Source of the DNA: SFLA01 sp045533895
GTDB taxonomy: Bacteria > Bacillota > Clostridia > Oscillospirales > CAG-382
Direction of reading: 5' to 3'
Length of the DNA stretch: 14,969 nt
Assembly (NCBI GenBank): GCA_045533895.1
Contig: JAZSIT010000018.1
Coordinates: forward strand, 1 to 14,969
Notes under the pieces: generated by a model
Databases searched by the model: none
Told to the model about the DNA's origin: nothing
The model's input: only the letters and a program-made list of their open reading frames with translations
Position numbers and translations under genes: made by a program
In this document: piece by piece, positions 7,706 to 14,108 of the stretch
Layout of the letters: each line of letters opens with the position of its first letter
How positions within the stretch are numbered: position 1 is the first letter of the stretch

Positions 7706-8502
7706 GAAAACTAATGGTTTTCCTTGCGGTGCTTATACTGCTGTTACCACTGACTGTTTTCGCGGAGGAAAGCACTGATTCCTCCAGACCGGAGGAAACC
7801 CCTGTTGAAACTCTGCTTCGAAATCAGGTTTCGGTTACGGAACAGAACGCCGTTTTACTCATCGGCGGTAATGCTTCCGCAAAGTGGCAGGATTTTAATT
7901 TTGATATGTATCTTTATACCACTGCTGTGCTCACTTTGGAGGATACCGCCGCGTCAGATTGGATATCCGGTGTATCCTATCTTTCGTTGTATTCTCCCGA
8001 GGCGGTCATCTTTTGTCTTGACGGAAACGATGACCCTGCGGATGTTACCGCTTTTGTAAATGCGCTGTCGGCACTGCAGAGTAAAACAAAAATTTATATG
8101 GTTTCCGCTTTTTCCGGCAGTAATCTTTCTGCCGTTAACCAAGCGGCGGCTGATGGCTGTGACGGCTATTTCAACATTAAGTTTGTTGATGTATACAGTC
8201 TTATGCTTACCGAAGACGGCACGCCGGACCCCCGTTATGTAAGTGACGGTATAACCTCCGCAGGCCTGCGCTTTATGGGCGAAACCGTATGCAAAGCAGT
8301 AAATGTTGATATGCCGGTTATTGCACCCTCCGTTTCCGTGCCTGTCGAGGACGTTTCGGAAGGTGAAGAAGGGCAGGCAAGTAAAGCCTCATACCGTTGG
8401 CTTGTTCCTATTGCTATACTGGCGGTAGGTCTTATCATCGGCATAGATTGCGCCCGCACAGCTCGCGAAAATGATAAACGCAGAAAGGCAAGAAAGCAAT
8501 GA
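7702..8502 (+). CDS. Secreted, membrane-anchored SGNH-like protein, probably lacking catalytic residues
   Basis: This 266-residue protein has a signal peptide (residues 1-21, ending TVFA), an extracytoplasmic domain, an acidic linker (about 214-226), one transmembrane helix (about 234-248) and a short basic tail. I match the outer domain to the SGNH/GDSL hydrolase fold by its block order. VLLIGGNASAKW (51-62) sits where block I normally has Gly-Asp-Ser. PEAVIFCLDGNDD (99-111) resembles block III, GxND. VDVYSLMLTEDG (162-173) and SDGITSAG (181-188) resemble the C-terminal block normally carrying Asp-x-x-His. The nucleophile Ser and catalytic His appear to be replaced, so it may bind rather than hydrolyse. 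It starts by ATGA overlap with icd and ends by ATGA overlap with mnmM, so it is clearly part of the operon, yet its role beside cytosolic enzymes is unknown. The fold call is inference. Confidence 0.6.
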   Translation: MRKLMVFLAVLILLLPLTVFAEESTDSSRPEETPVETLLRNQVSVTEQNAVLLIGGNASAKWQDFNFDMYLYTTAVLTLEDTAASDWISGVSYLSLYSPEAVIFCLDGNDDPADVTAFVNALSALQSKTKIYMVSAFSGSNLSAVNQAAADGCDGYFNIKFVDVYSLMLTEDGTPDPRYVSDGITSAGLRFMGETVCKAVNVDMPVIAPSVSVPVEDVSEGEEGQASKASYRWLVPIAILAVGLIIGIDCARTARENDKRRKARKQ

Positions 8503-9050
8503 CCGATCTGCTTGAACTTCAAAAGAGCTTTTTGCTCCGTCATATTTCGGAAGGAGATACTGTTGCGGACTTCACTATGGGTAACGGGCACGATACCTTG
8601 TGGCTTTCCGACATGGTGGGAGAAAATGGAAAGGTATATGCTTTTGATATTCAGCCGCAGGCAGTGGAAAGCACAAGAGCACTTCTTGAAAAAGAGGCAT
8701 GCCACCAAAACTATACCCTTATTCTCGATTCCCATTCCGAGTGCGACAAATATATAAACACAACTATTAAAGCAGGGGTGTTTAATTTAGGTTATCTCCC
8801 CGGAAGCGATAAAAAGATAACCACTCTACACGAGACTACCCGTATAGCTGTGGAGAAAGCAATAAATATGCTTTCTGCGGACGGTATCCTGCTTATCGCA
8901 GTGTACCCCGGTCACGACGAGGGCACTGTGGAGGGCAATATGCTGGCAGAAATGCTGGCAGAATATAACCGCCGCAAATATTGCTGTGCATGCTTCCGTA
9001 TACTTAATTCTCCCGCTTCGCCATTTTTTTATACTATAGAAAGTAAGTGA
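8499..9050 (+). CDS. mnmM: tRNA 5-aminomethyl-2-thiouridine methyltransferase (MnmM/YtqB family)
   Basis: This is a small class I SAM-dependent methyltransferase of the family once called putative rRNA methylase (B. subtilis YtqB). That family is now known as MnmM, which makes mnm5s2U from nm5s2U at the tRNA wobble position. At 183 residues it has the right length. Motif I is ADFTMGNGHDT (23-33), Asp50 is at the end of strand 2 (YAFDIQ), and the family hallmark FNLGYLPGSDK is at 95-105. VYPGHDEG (135-142) is also typical. The start ATG 8499 overlaps the stop of the SGNH-like gene. Pyridoxamine kinase follows after 6 nt. The family assignment is firm; the exact tRNA activity is transferred from the B. 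subtilis protein. Confidence 0.9.
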   Translation: MTDLLELQKSFLLRHISEGDTVADFTMGNGHDTLWLSDMVGENGKVYAFDIQPQAVESTRALLEKEACHQNYTLILDSHSECDKYINTTIKAGVFNLGYLPGSDKKITTLHETTRIAVEKAINMLSADGILLIAVYPGHDEGTVEGNMLAEMLAEYNRRKYCCACFRILNSPASPFFYTIESK

Positions 9051-9056
9051 TACAAG

Positions 9057-9881
9057 ATGAAAAGAATCGTTACTGTGCAGGATATCTCCTGCGTGGGCAA
9101 GTGCTCCCTTACCGTTGCACTTCCCATAATCTCGGCTATGGGCGTAGAGTGCGCCGTTATTCCTACAGCCGTGCTGTCCACTCACACAATGTTTTCGGGC
9201 TTTACCTTCCGTGATCTTACCGAGGATGTAACTCCTATTACCGAGCACTGGAAAAAGGAAAACTTTAATTTTGATGCTATCTATACCGGCTATCTCGGCT
9301 CTTTCGAGCAATTGCGTCTTGTAAGCAAGCTTATTGATGATTTTCCTGCCACCGTGGTTATCGACCCCGTTATGGCAGACAACGGCAAGTTGTATACCGG
9401 CTTCACCCCCGAATTCGCCGCAGAAATGGCGCGCCTTTGCGGTAAAGCAGACGTTATCGTTCCCAATATGACAGAAGCATCCTTTATGCTTGGTATAGAT
9501 TACGTTGGAAGCGGATATACCGAGGACTATGTAAAAGAGGTTCTTACCGGACTTTGCGGTCTGGGCGCCAAGTATGCGGTGCTTACCGGCGTTGATTACG
9601 GTGACGGAAAATTAGGCGTTGCCTGCATGGAAAGCGCAAGCGGAAAGATGTTTACATACTTCCGCGACCGTATCGACCGTTCCTACCACGGCACGGGTGA
9701 TATATACGCTTCCACTCTTGTGGGCGCTTTAATGAACGGCAAGTCCCTTGAGGATAGTCTTAAGGTCGCTACCGATTACACCGTAGCGTGTATCGCACGC
9801 ACCGCCTCCACGCCCGATGCTGTCAGCTACGGCGTCGAGTTCGAGAAAGAAATACCTTATCTGGTAAGTCTTTTGAAGTGA
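9057..9881 (+). CDS. Pyridoxamine/pyridoxal kinase (ribokinase family)
   Basis: This enzyme phosphorylates vitamin B6 vitamers toward PLP with ATP, as cytosolic salvage. At 274 residues it resembles clostridial proteins annotated as pyridoxamine kinase and the PdxY/PdxK group. It opens with VQDISCVGKCSLT. It has DPVMAD (103-108), PNMTEASFMLG (136-146), and the ribokinase-family anion-hole/catalytic motif HGTGD with Asp215. The related hydroxymethylpyrimidine kinase ThiD is an alternative within the superfamily, but the N-terminal block and the TMFSGFTFRDLT segment fit pyridoxamine kinases better. No clear Shine-Dalgarno site precedes the ATG; with a 6-nt gap after mnmM, translation is probably coupled. 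It is the last gene of the operon, followed by a strong terminator. PLP serves aminotransferases such as the one encoded 3 kb downstream. Confidence 0.88.
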   Translation: MKRIVTVQDISCVGKCSLTVALPIISAMGVECAVIPTAVLSTHTMFSGFTFRDLTEDVTPITEHWKKENFNFDAIYTGYLGSFEQLRLVSKLIDDFPATVVIDPVMADNGKLYTGFTPEFAAEMARLCGKADVIVPNMTEASFMLGIDYVGSGYTEDYVKEVLTGLCGLGAKYAVLTGVDYGDGKLGVACMESASGKMFTYFRDRIDRSYHGTGDIYASTLVGALMNGKSLEDSLKVATDYTVACIARTASTPDAVSYGVEFEKEIPYLVSLLK

Positions 9882-9890
9882 TTTTAATTC

Positions 9891-9922
9891 AAAAACAGTG
9901 TGCAAAGCCACACTGTTTTTTT
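9891..9922 (+). terminator. Rho-independent terminator ending the dapA operon
   Basis: A 12-bp perfect stem (AAAAACAGTGTG at 9891-9902 with 9909-9920), a 6-nt loop and a seven-T tract (9916-9922) lie 10 nt after the pyridoxamine kinase stop. It separates the operon from the dinB promoter. Confidence 0.93.
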
Positions 9923-9934
9923 ATCCGCACTTTT

Positions 9935-9948
9935 AGAACAAATGTTCT
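9935..9948. promoter_or_regulatory. LexA (SOS) box 1 upstream of dinB
   Basis: AGAACAAATGTTCT is a perfect dyad with the GAAC-N4-GTTC core of the Gram-positive LexA/DinR operator (consensus CGAACRNRYGTTCG). Its last base is the first base of the dinB -35 box, so bound LexA should block RNA polymerase. Confidence 0.88.
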
Positions 9949-9977
9949 TGACAGAACAAGTGTTCGTATGGTATAAT
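9948..9977 (+). promoter_or_regulatory. dinB promoter with extended -10
   Basis: TTGACA (9948-9953) and TATAAT (9972-9977) are separated by 18 bp, with TGG directly before the -10. Both LexA boxes touch it: one abuts the -35 and the other fills most of the spacer. This arrangement predicts repression in undamaged cells and induction after DNA damage. Confidence 0.9.
9953..9966. promoter_or_regulatory. LexA (SOS) box 2 inside the dinB promoter
   Basis: AGAACAAGTGTTCG keeps the GAAC-N4-GTTC core, with the 3' half-site GTTCG exactly on consensus. It starts at the last base of the -35 and lies in the spacer. Its centre is 18 bp from the centre of box 1, just under two helical turns, so two LexA dimers could bind nearly the same face of the DNA. 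Confidence 0.9.
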
Positions 9978-9999
9978 TCTCGGGCGAGGTGAATTTATT

Positions 10000-11199
10000 A
10001 TGGACAGAACGGTATTGCATTGCGATTGCAATTCCTTTTTTGCATCGGTGGAAACGGTGTTTAACCCGTCATACGCAAAGGTACCTATGGCGGTGTGCGG
10101 CTCTCCCGAGGATAGACATGGGATAGTACTTGCCAAAAACGAGCTCGCCAAAAAATACGGCGTGAAAACAGGGGAGGTTATCTGGCAGGCAAAGAAAAAG
10201 TGTCCGTCTCTTGTCATCGCACAGCCCCATTACAGAGAATATGAGGAGTTCAGCCGCAGAATAGGGGAGATATTTTATCAATATACCGATCTTATCGAGC
10301 CCTTCGGTATTGACGAAAGCTGGCTTGACGTTACCGCCAGCAAAAATCTTTTTGGCGATGGGAAACAAATAGCAGATTCTCTCCGTAAGCGCATCCATAA
10401 GGAGATAGGAATAACAGTTTCGGTGGGCGTATCCTTTAACAAGGTCTTTGCAAAGCTGGGAAGCGACTACAAAAAGCCTGATGCTACCACCGTTATATCC
10501 CGCGATAATTTCAAAAATATAGTTTATCCGCTTCCCGTAACAGATCTTCTTTTTGCAGGAAGAAGCACGGCGGCAAGGCTTAACCGTATCGGAATATACA
10601 CCGTGGGTGACGTGGCGCAGGCAGGCAGAAAGGCTATGACCGACGCTTTGGGCAAAAACGGCGCAACTCTTTTTGATTACGCTACCGGCGCGGAATGCTC
10701 GCCCGTAACCCCGGTCAACACGGAAAGAGAAATAAAATCCGTGGGCAACGGATGCACCTTCCGCCGCGACCTTGTGGGTATCGACGATATCCGAGCCGCA
10801 GTCTGGGCGCTTTCGGATACTGTGTCCGCCCGTATGCGGTCATACGGCGTTATGTGCGGCACCGTGGCGGTGTCAATCCGCGACCCGTATATGCAAAATG
10901 TTTCCCGCCAACGGAAACTGCGAAACCCCACCTGCTATTGCAAGGATATCGCCTCTGCTGCAGTTGACATAATATGCGGCCTGGTGGATATATCCAAGCC
11001 TATCCGCGCTATTACGGTTACGGGAATGGATATCTGCAAAGAGGAAAGCGCAGGCGTACAGCAGACGTTTTTCGATTGTGATAACCTTCGCCGTGAAAGA
11101 TCGGAGCGCTTGGAGCGCACTCTTGATTCTGTCCGCGCCCGTTTCGGAGGAGATTCTGTCGTCCGTGCAAGCTCTATAAACAGCGGGTTAGGCATATAA
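10000..11199 (+). CDS. dinB: Y-family DNA polymerase (Pol IV/DinB-like), SOS-controlled
   Basis: This is a translesion DNA polymerase of 399 residues. The palm motif HCDCNSFFASVE (7-18) gives catalytic Asp9 and steric-gate Phe14. IDESWLDV (104-111) gives Asp105 and Glu106. The little-finger region carries KSVGNGCTFRRDL (246-258), as in clostridial DinB/UmuC-like polymerases. Near the C-terminus QQTFFD (354-359) lies where the beta-clamp binding peptide is expected, followed by a helix and RFGGDSVVRAS. The start ATG has GAGGTG 9 nt upstream (9985-9990). Two LexA boxes over its promoter make it a textbook SOS gene. Whether it is functionally Pol IV or a UmuC/Pol V-like enzyme cannot be settled from sequence alone. 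It stands alone between two terminators. Confidence 0.93.
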   Translation: MDRTVLHCDCNSFFASVETVFNPSYAKVPMAVCGSPEDRHGIVLAKNELAKKYGVKTGEVIWQAKKKCPSLVIAQPHYREYEEFSRRIGEIFYQYTDLIEPFGIDESWLDVTASKNLFGDGKQIADSLRKRIHKEIGITVSVGVSFNKVFAKLGSDYKKPDATTVISRDNFKNIVYPLPVTDLLFAGRSTAARLNRIGIYTVGDVAQAGRKAMTDALGKNGATLFDYATGAECSPVTPVNTEREIKSVGNGCTFRRDLVGIDDIRAAVWALSDTVSARMRSYGVMCGTVAVSIRDPYMQNVSRQRKLRNPTCYCKDIASAAVDIICGLVDISKPIRAITVTGMDICKEESAGVQQTFFDCDNLRRERSERLERTLDSVRARFGGDSVVRASSINSGLGI

Positions 11200-11205
11200 G
11201 GCAAA

Positions 11206-11229
11206 AAAACAACGGCATTATGTTGTTTT
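11206..11229 (+). terminator. Weak terminator after dinB
   Basis: AAAACAAC (11206-11213) pairs with GTTGTTTT (11222-11229) around an 8-nt loop, 6 nt after the dinB stop. The stem has only two G:C pairs and the following T run is short, so read-through toward asnS is possible. Confidence 0.55.
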
Positions 11230-11257
11230 ATTATTCATATTATATTAATAAATTTTC

Positions 11258-11286
11258 TTGCAATAATAGGATATATATGGTATAAT
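11258..11286 (+). promoter_or_regulatory. asnS promoter with extended -10
   Basis: TTGCAA (11258-11263), a 17-bp spacer and TATAAT (11281-11286) preceded by TGG are present. Transcription should start near 11293, giving a leader of about 27 nt. That rules out a T-box riboswitch, which controls many aminoacyl-tRNA synthetase genes in Bacillota. Confidence 0.85.
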
Positions 11287-11319
11287 ACGATTTGACCTTA
11301 AAAAAGGAGAAAGAAAAAT

Positions 11320-12726
11320 ATGTCTATTAAAAAAGAGCTTACGACAGTAAAAACACTGTTTTCCCGTTCCGAGGAATTGGGCGGAAAAACCGTTACGATA
11401 GGGGGATGGGTGCGCAATTTGCGCTCCTCTAATGCCTTCGGCTTTATCGAAATTAACGACGGTTCCTATTTCAAAAACGTGCAGGTAGTGTTCGAGGAGT
11501 CCAAGCTCGATAATTATAAAGAGATTGCTCACCAGAATATAGGTGCGGCACTTACCGTTACCGGCGTTCTGGAGCTTACTCCCGGCGCAAAGCAGCCCTT
11601 TGAGATAAAGGCGGATAAGGTTGTCGTATCCGGCACTTCCACCCCTGATTATCCTCTCCAGCCCAAGCGCCATTCTCCTGAATTCCTCCGCTCCATAGCA
11701 CATCTCCGTCCCCGTGCAAATACATTTAACGCGGTGTTCAGAGTACGCTCTGTTGCGGCGCAGGGAATACACAAGTTCTTTGCAGAGAACGGCTTTGTAT
11801 ACGTTCATACTCCTCTCATCACCACCAGCGATTGCGAGGGCGCGGGCGAGATGTTCCGTGTTACCACGCTGGATGCGTCGGAGCCTCCCCGTACAGAAGA
11901 CGGTAAGGTGGACTTTTCTCAGGATTTCTTCGGCAAGCCTACCTCTCTCACCGTTTCCGGTCAGCTTAACGTAGAATGCTTTGCAATGGCATTTGCCAAT
12001 GTATATACCTTCGGTCCCACCTTCCGTGCAGAGAAATCCAACACCCAGCGCCACGCCGCAGAGTTCTGGATGATCGAGCCTGAAATCGCTTTTGCCGACC
12101 TTGAGGACGATATGGACCTTGCAGAGCGTATGACCAAATACGTCATCGCATACGTGCTTGAGAACTGCCCCGAGGAGATAGAGTTCTTTAACAAGTTTGT
12201 GGATAACGGCCTTAAAGCCCGTCTTACCGACCTTGTTAACTCCGATTTCAAGCGTATTACCTATACCGAGGCAATTAAGCTTCTCTCTTCTTCCGGCAAC
12301 AAGTTTGAGTTCACTCCTTATTGGGGATGCGACCTGCAGACCGAGCACGAGAGATACCTTACAGAGAAAGTTTTCGGTTGCCCCGTTTTCGTAACCGACT
12401 ATCCCAAGGAAATAAAATCCTTCTATATGCGTCTTAACGACGACGGCAAGACCGTTGCCGCCGCAGATATGCTTGTTCCCGGCGTAGGCGAGCTTATCGG
12501 CGGAAGCCAGAGAGAAGAGCGTTATGACCTGCTTATGCAGCGCATAACCGAGCTTGGACTTGAGCCTGAAAGCTATGAGTGGTATCTTGACCTCCGTAAA
12601 TACGGCGGCGTGCACCACGCAGGCTTTGGTATCGGCTTTGAGCGTCTTATAATGTATATCACAGGTATTTCCAACATCCGTGATGTTGAGGCGTTCCCCC
12701 GTACCTTCGGCAACGCAGAATTCTAA
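11320..12726 (+). CDS. asnS: Asparaginyl-tRNA synthetase
   Basis: This enzyme charges tRNA-Asn with asparagine using ATP, as a class IIb cytosolic homodimer. At 468 residues it has the normal length. The N-terminal OB fold (about 1-110) carries GGWVRNLRSSNAFGFIEINDGS for anticodon binding. Motif 2 is FRAEKSNTQRHAAEFWMIEPE, from 235. Motif 3 is GFGIGFERL at 435-443. The length (AspRS is about 590 residues in bacteria) and the YGGVHHAGFGIGFER context favour AsnRS over AspRS. The ribosome site GGAG (11306-11309) is 10 nt before the ATG. An encoded AsnRS means direct Asn charging is available and the transamidation route is not obligatory. The aminotransferase gene begins 22 nt after its stop. 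Confidence 0.97.
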   Translation: MSIKKELTTVKTLFSRSEELGGKTVTIGGWVRNLRSSNAFGFIEINDGSYFKNVQVVFEESKLDNYKEIAHQNIGAALTVTGVLELTPGAKQPFEIKADKVVVSGTSTPDYPLQPKRHSPEFLRSIAHLRPRANTFNAVFRVRSVAAQGIHKFFAENGFVYVHTPLITTSDCEGAGEMFRVTTLDASEPPRTEDGKVDFSQDFFGKPTSLTVSGQLNVECFAMAFANVYTFGPTFRAEKSNTQRHAAEFWMIEPEIAFADLEDDMDLAERMTKYVIAYVLENCPEEIEFFNKFVDNGLKARLTDLVNSDFKRITYTEAIKLLSSSGNKFEFTPYWGCDLQTEHERYLTEKVFGCPVFVTDYPKEIKSFYMRLNDDGKTVAAADMLVPGVGELIGGSQREERYDLLMQRITELGLEPESYEWYLDLRKYGGVHHAGFGIGFERLIMYITGISNIRDVEAFPRTFGNAEF

Positions 12727-12737
12727 TCTTTTTCCAT

Positions 12738-12742
12738 AGGTG
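12738..12742 (+). promoter_or_regulatory. Ribosome site that decides the aminotransferase start
   Basis: AGGTG lies 6 nt before ATG 12749. The alternative GTG at 12740 is part of this site and adds only three residues, so ATG 12749 is preferred. Confidence 0.7.
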
Positions 12743-12748
12743 ATTAAA

Positions 12749-13996
12749 ATGAATCTTGATCTTGCAACCCTTCGCGCAGAATACGAGCAGTATAAATCTA
12801 TGGGACTTAAGCTTGATATGTCCCGCGGCAAGCCCTCCACCCAACAGCTTGACACTATGGAGCGTCTGCTTACCGCAGTAACTACCAGAGAAGAGTGTAT
12901 CTCCGAAAACGGCGTTGATTGCTGTAACTACGGCGGTCTTGACGGTATTGACGAATCCAAGCGTCTTTTCGCTTCTATGCTGGGTCTTACCATGCACGAG
13001 ATAATCGTCGGCGGCAACTCATCTCTCAACCTTATGTACGATACCATCGCCCGCGCAATGAGCCACGGCGTTGTAGACGGTATGAAGCCTTGGGCAAAGT
13101 ATGATAAGGTCTCCTTCCTTTGCCCCGTTCCCGGTTATGACCGTCATTTCGCTATCTGCGAATACTTTAATATAAATATGATAAACGTCCCCATGAACGA
13201 CGACGGCCCCGATATGGATATTGTTGAAAAGCTTGTCGCAGAGGACGATACCATAAAGGGTATCTGGTGCGTTCCCAAGTATTCCAACCCTTCCGGTATT
13301 ACTTATTCTGATGAGACGGTGCGCCGCTTCGCCAGAATGAAGACTGCCGCAAAGGATTTCCGCGTGTTCTGGGATAACGCTTACGTATGGCACGACCTTA
13401 CCGACCATCCCGATTATCTGCTTGAGGTACTTCACGAAGCCAAGAAGTGCGGCAACGAGGATAGATTCTTTATCTTCGCTTCCACTTCCAAAATATCCTT
13501 TCCCGGTGCAGGTATTTCTTGTATCGCATCCTCTCGCGCAAACGTACAGCGTATACTTAAAGAGCTTGCAATCCAGACTGTAGGTCCCGATAAATTAAAC
13601 CAGCTCCGCCATGCCCGTGTTTTCCGCACTTTTGATGATATCAAGGCGCAGATGGGCGTTCACCTCAGCCTCATTCGTCCCAAGTTTGAGCTGGTGCGCC
13701 GCACCTTTACCAATGAGCTTTCGGAAATAAAGGACGTTTGGTGGACCAACCCCAACGGCGGTTACTTCCTTGCTTTGTATACCCCCAACGGAACAGCAAA
13801 GCGTATAGTTACCCTTGCCGCAGAGGCAGGACTTAAGCTTACCCCCGCAGGCGCAACACATCCTTACGGCAATAACCCCGATGATAACGTTATCCGTATT
13901 GCGCCCACCTTCCCGTCTCTTGATGAATTGGGCAGAGCTCTTCCCGTACTGTGCTGCTGCGTAAAGCTTGCCTGTGCAGAAAAGGAAAACGCATAA
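12749..13996 (+). CDS. Aspartate aminotransferase, type Ic (class I/II fold)
   Basis: This PLP enzyme transfers the amino group between aspartate and 2-oxoglutarate. Its 415 residues fit the Ic subgroup best known from Corynebacterium AspT rather than E. coli AspC. The PLP-binding Lys248 is in FASTSKISFPGAG. Asp209 (FWDNAYVWHDL) pairs with the pyridine nitrogen, NPSG (180-183) holds the cofactor, and Arg383 (VIRIAPT) should bind the substrate carboxylate. GGNSSLNL (88-95) forms the phosphate-binding turn. It follows asnS by 22 nt with no promoter between, so both genes are probably one transcript joining aspartate/asparagine metabolism to translation. It has a cysteine-rich C-terminal helix (LCCCVKLAC). 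The alternative, a broader-specificity aminotransferase, cannot be excluded. No hairpin terminator was seen behind it. Confidence 0.85.
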   Translation: MNLDLATLRAEYEQYKSMGLKLDMSRGKPSTQQLDTMERLLTAVTTREECISENGVDCCNYGGLDGIDESKRLFASMLGLTMHEIIVGGNSSLNLMYDTIARAMSHGVVDGMKPWAKYDKVSFLCPVPGYDRHFAICEYFNINMINVPMNDDGPDMDIVEKLVAEDDTIKGIWCVPKYSNPSGITYSDETVRRFARMKTAAKDFRVFWDNAYVWHDLTDHPDYLLEVLHEAKKCGNEDRFFIFASTSKISFPGAGISCIASSRANVQRILKELAIQTVGPDKLNQLRHARVFRTFDDIKAQMGVHLSLIRPKFELVRRTFTNELSEIKDVWWTNPNGGYFLALYTPNGTAKRIVTLAAEAGLKLTPAGATHPYGNNPDDNVIRIAPTFPSLDELGRALPVLCCCVKLACAEKENA

Positions 13997-14024
13997 AATC
14001 CTTCCGCAGATTACCATAATGCTA

Positions 14025-14053
14025 TTGCAATTTGAATAAATATATGGTATGAT
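14025..14053 (+). promoter_or_regulatory. Promoter of the lipoprotein gene, extended -10
   Basis: TTGCAA (14025-14030), a 17-bp spacer and TATGAT (14048-14053) preceded by TGG. The arrangement is the same as at asnS, with one mismatch in the -10. A leader of about 50 nt follows. Confidence 0.8.
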
Positions 14054-14065
14054 TAAACGTAATTA

Positions 14066-14085
14066 AGATTGTTTTTAACCAATCT
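14066..14085. repeat. Small inverted repeat in the lipoprotein leader
   Basis: AGATTG (14066-14071) and CAATCT (14080-14085) form a 6-bp stem with an 8-nt loop just downstream of the expected transcription start and 23 nt before the start codon. It could stabilise the 5' end of the mRNA or be an operator half-pair; there is no direct evidence for either. Confidence 0.4.
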
Positions 14086-14108
14086 AAAATCAAAAAGGAG
14101 ACAAAACA

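Noticed and set aside
11287..11319. T-box leader upstream of asnS
   Set aside because: The leader is about 27 nt and contains no T-box sequence or terminator/antiterminator stems.
11245..12855. A 536-codon open frame on the minus strand opposite asnS
   Set aside because: It lies entirely over asnS and its flanks, has no recognisable motif, and its composition is the mirror of the plus-strand coding bias. asnS is certain, so this is a shadow.
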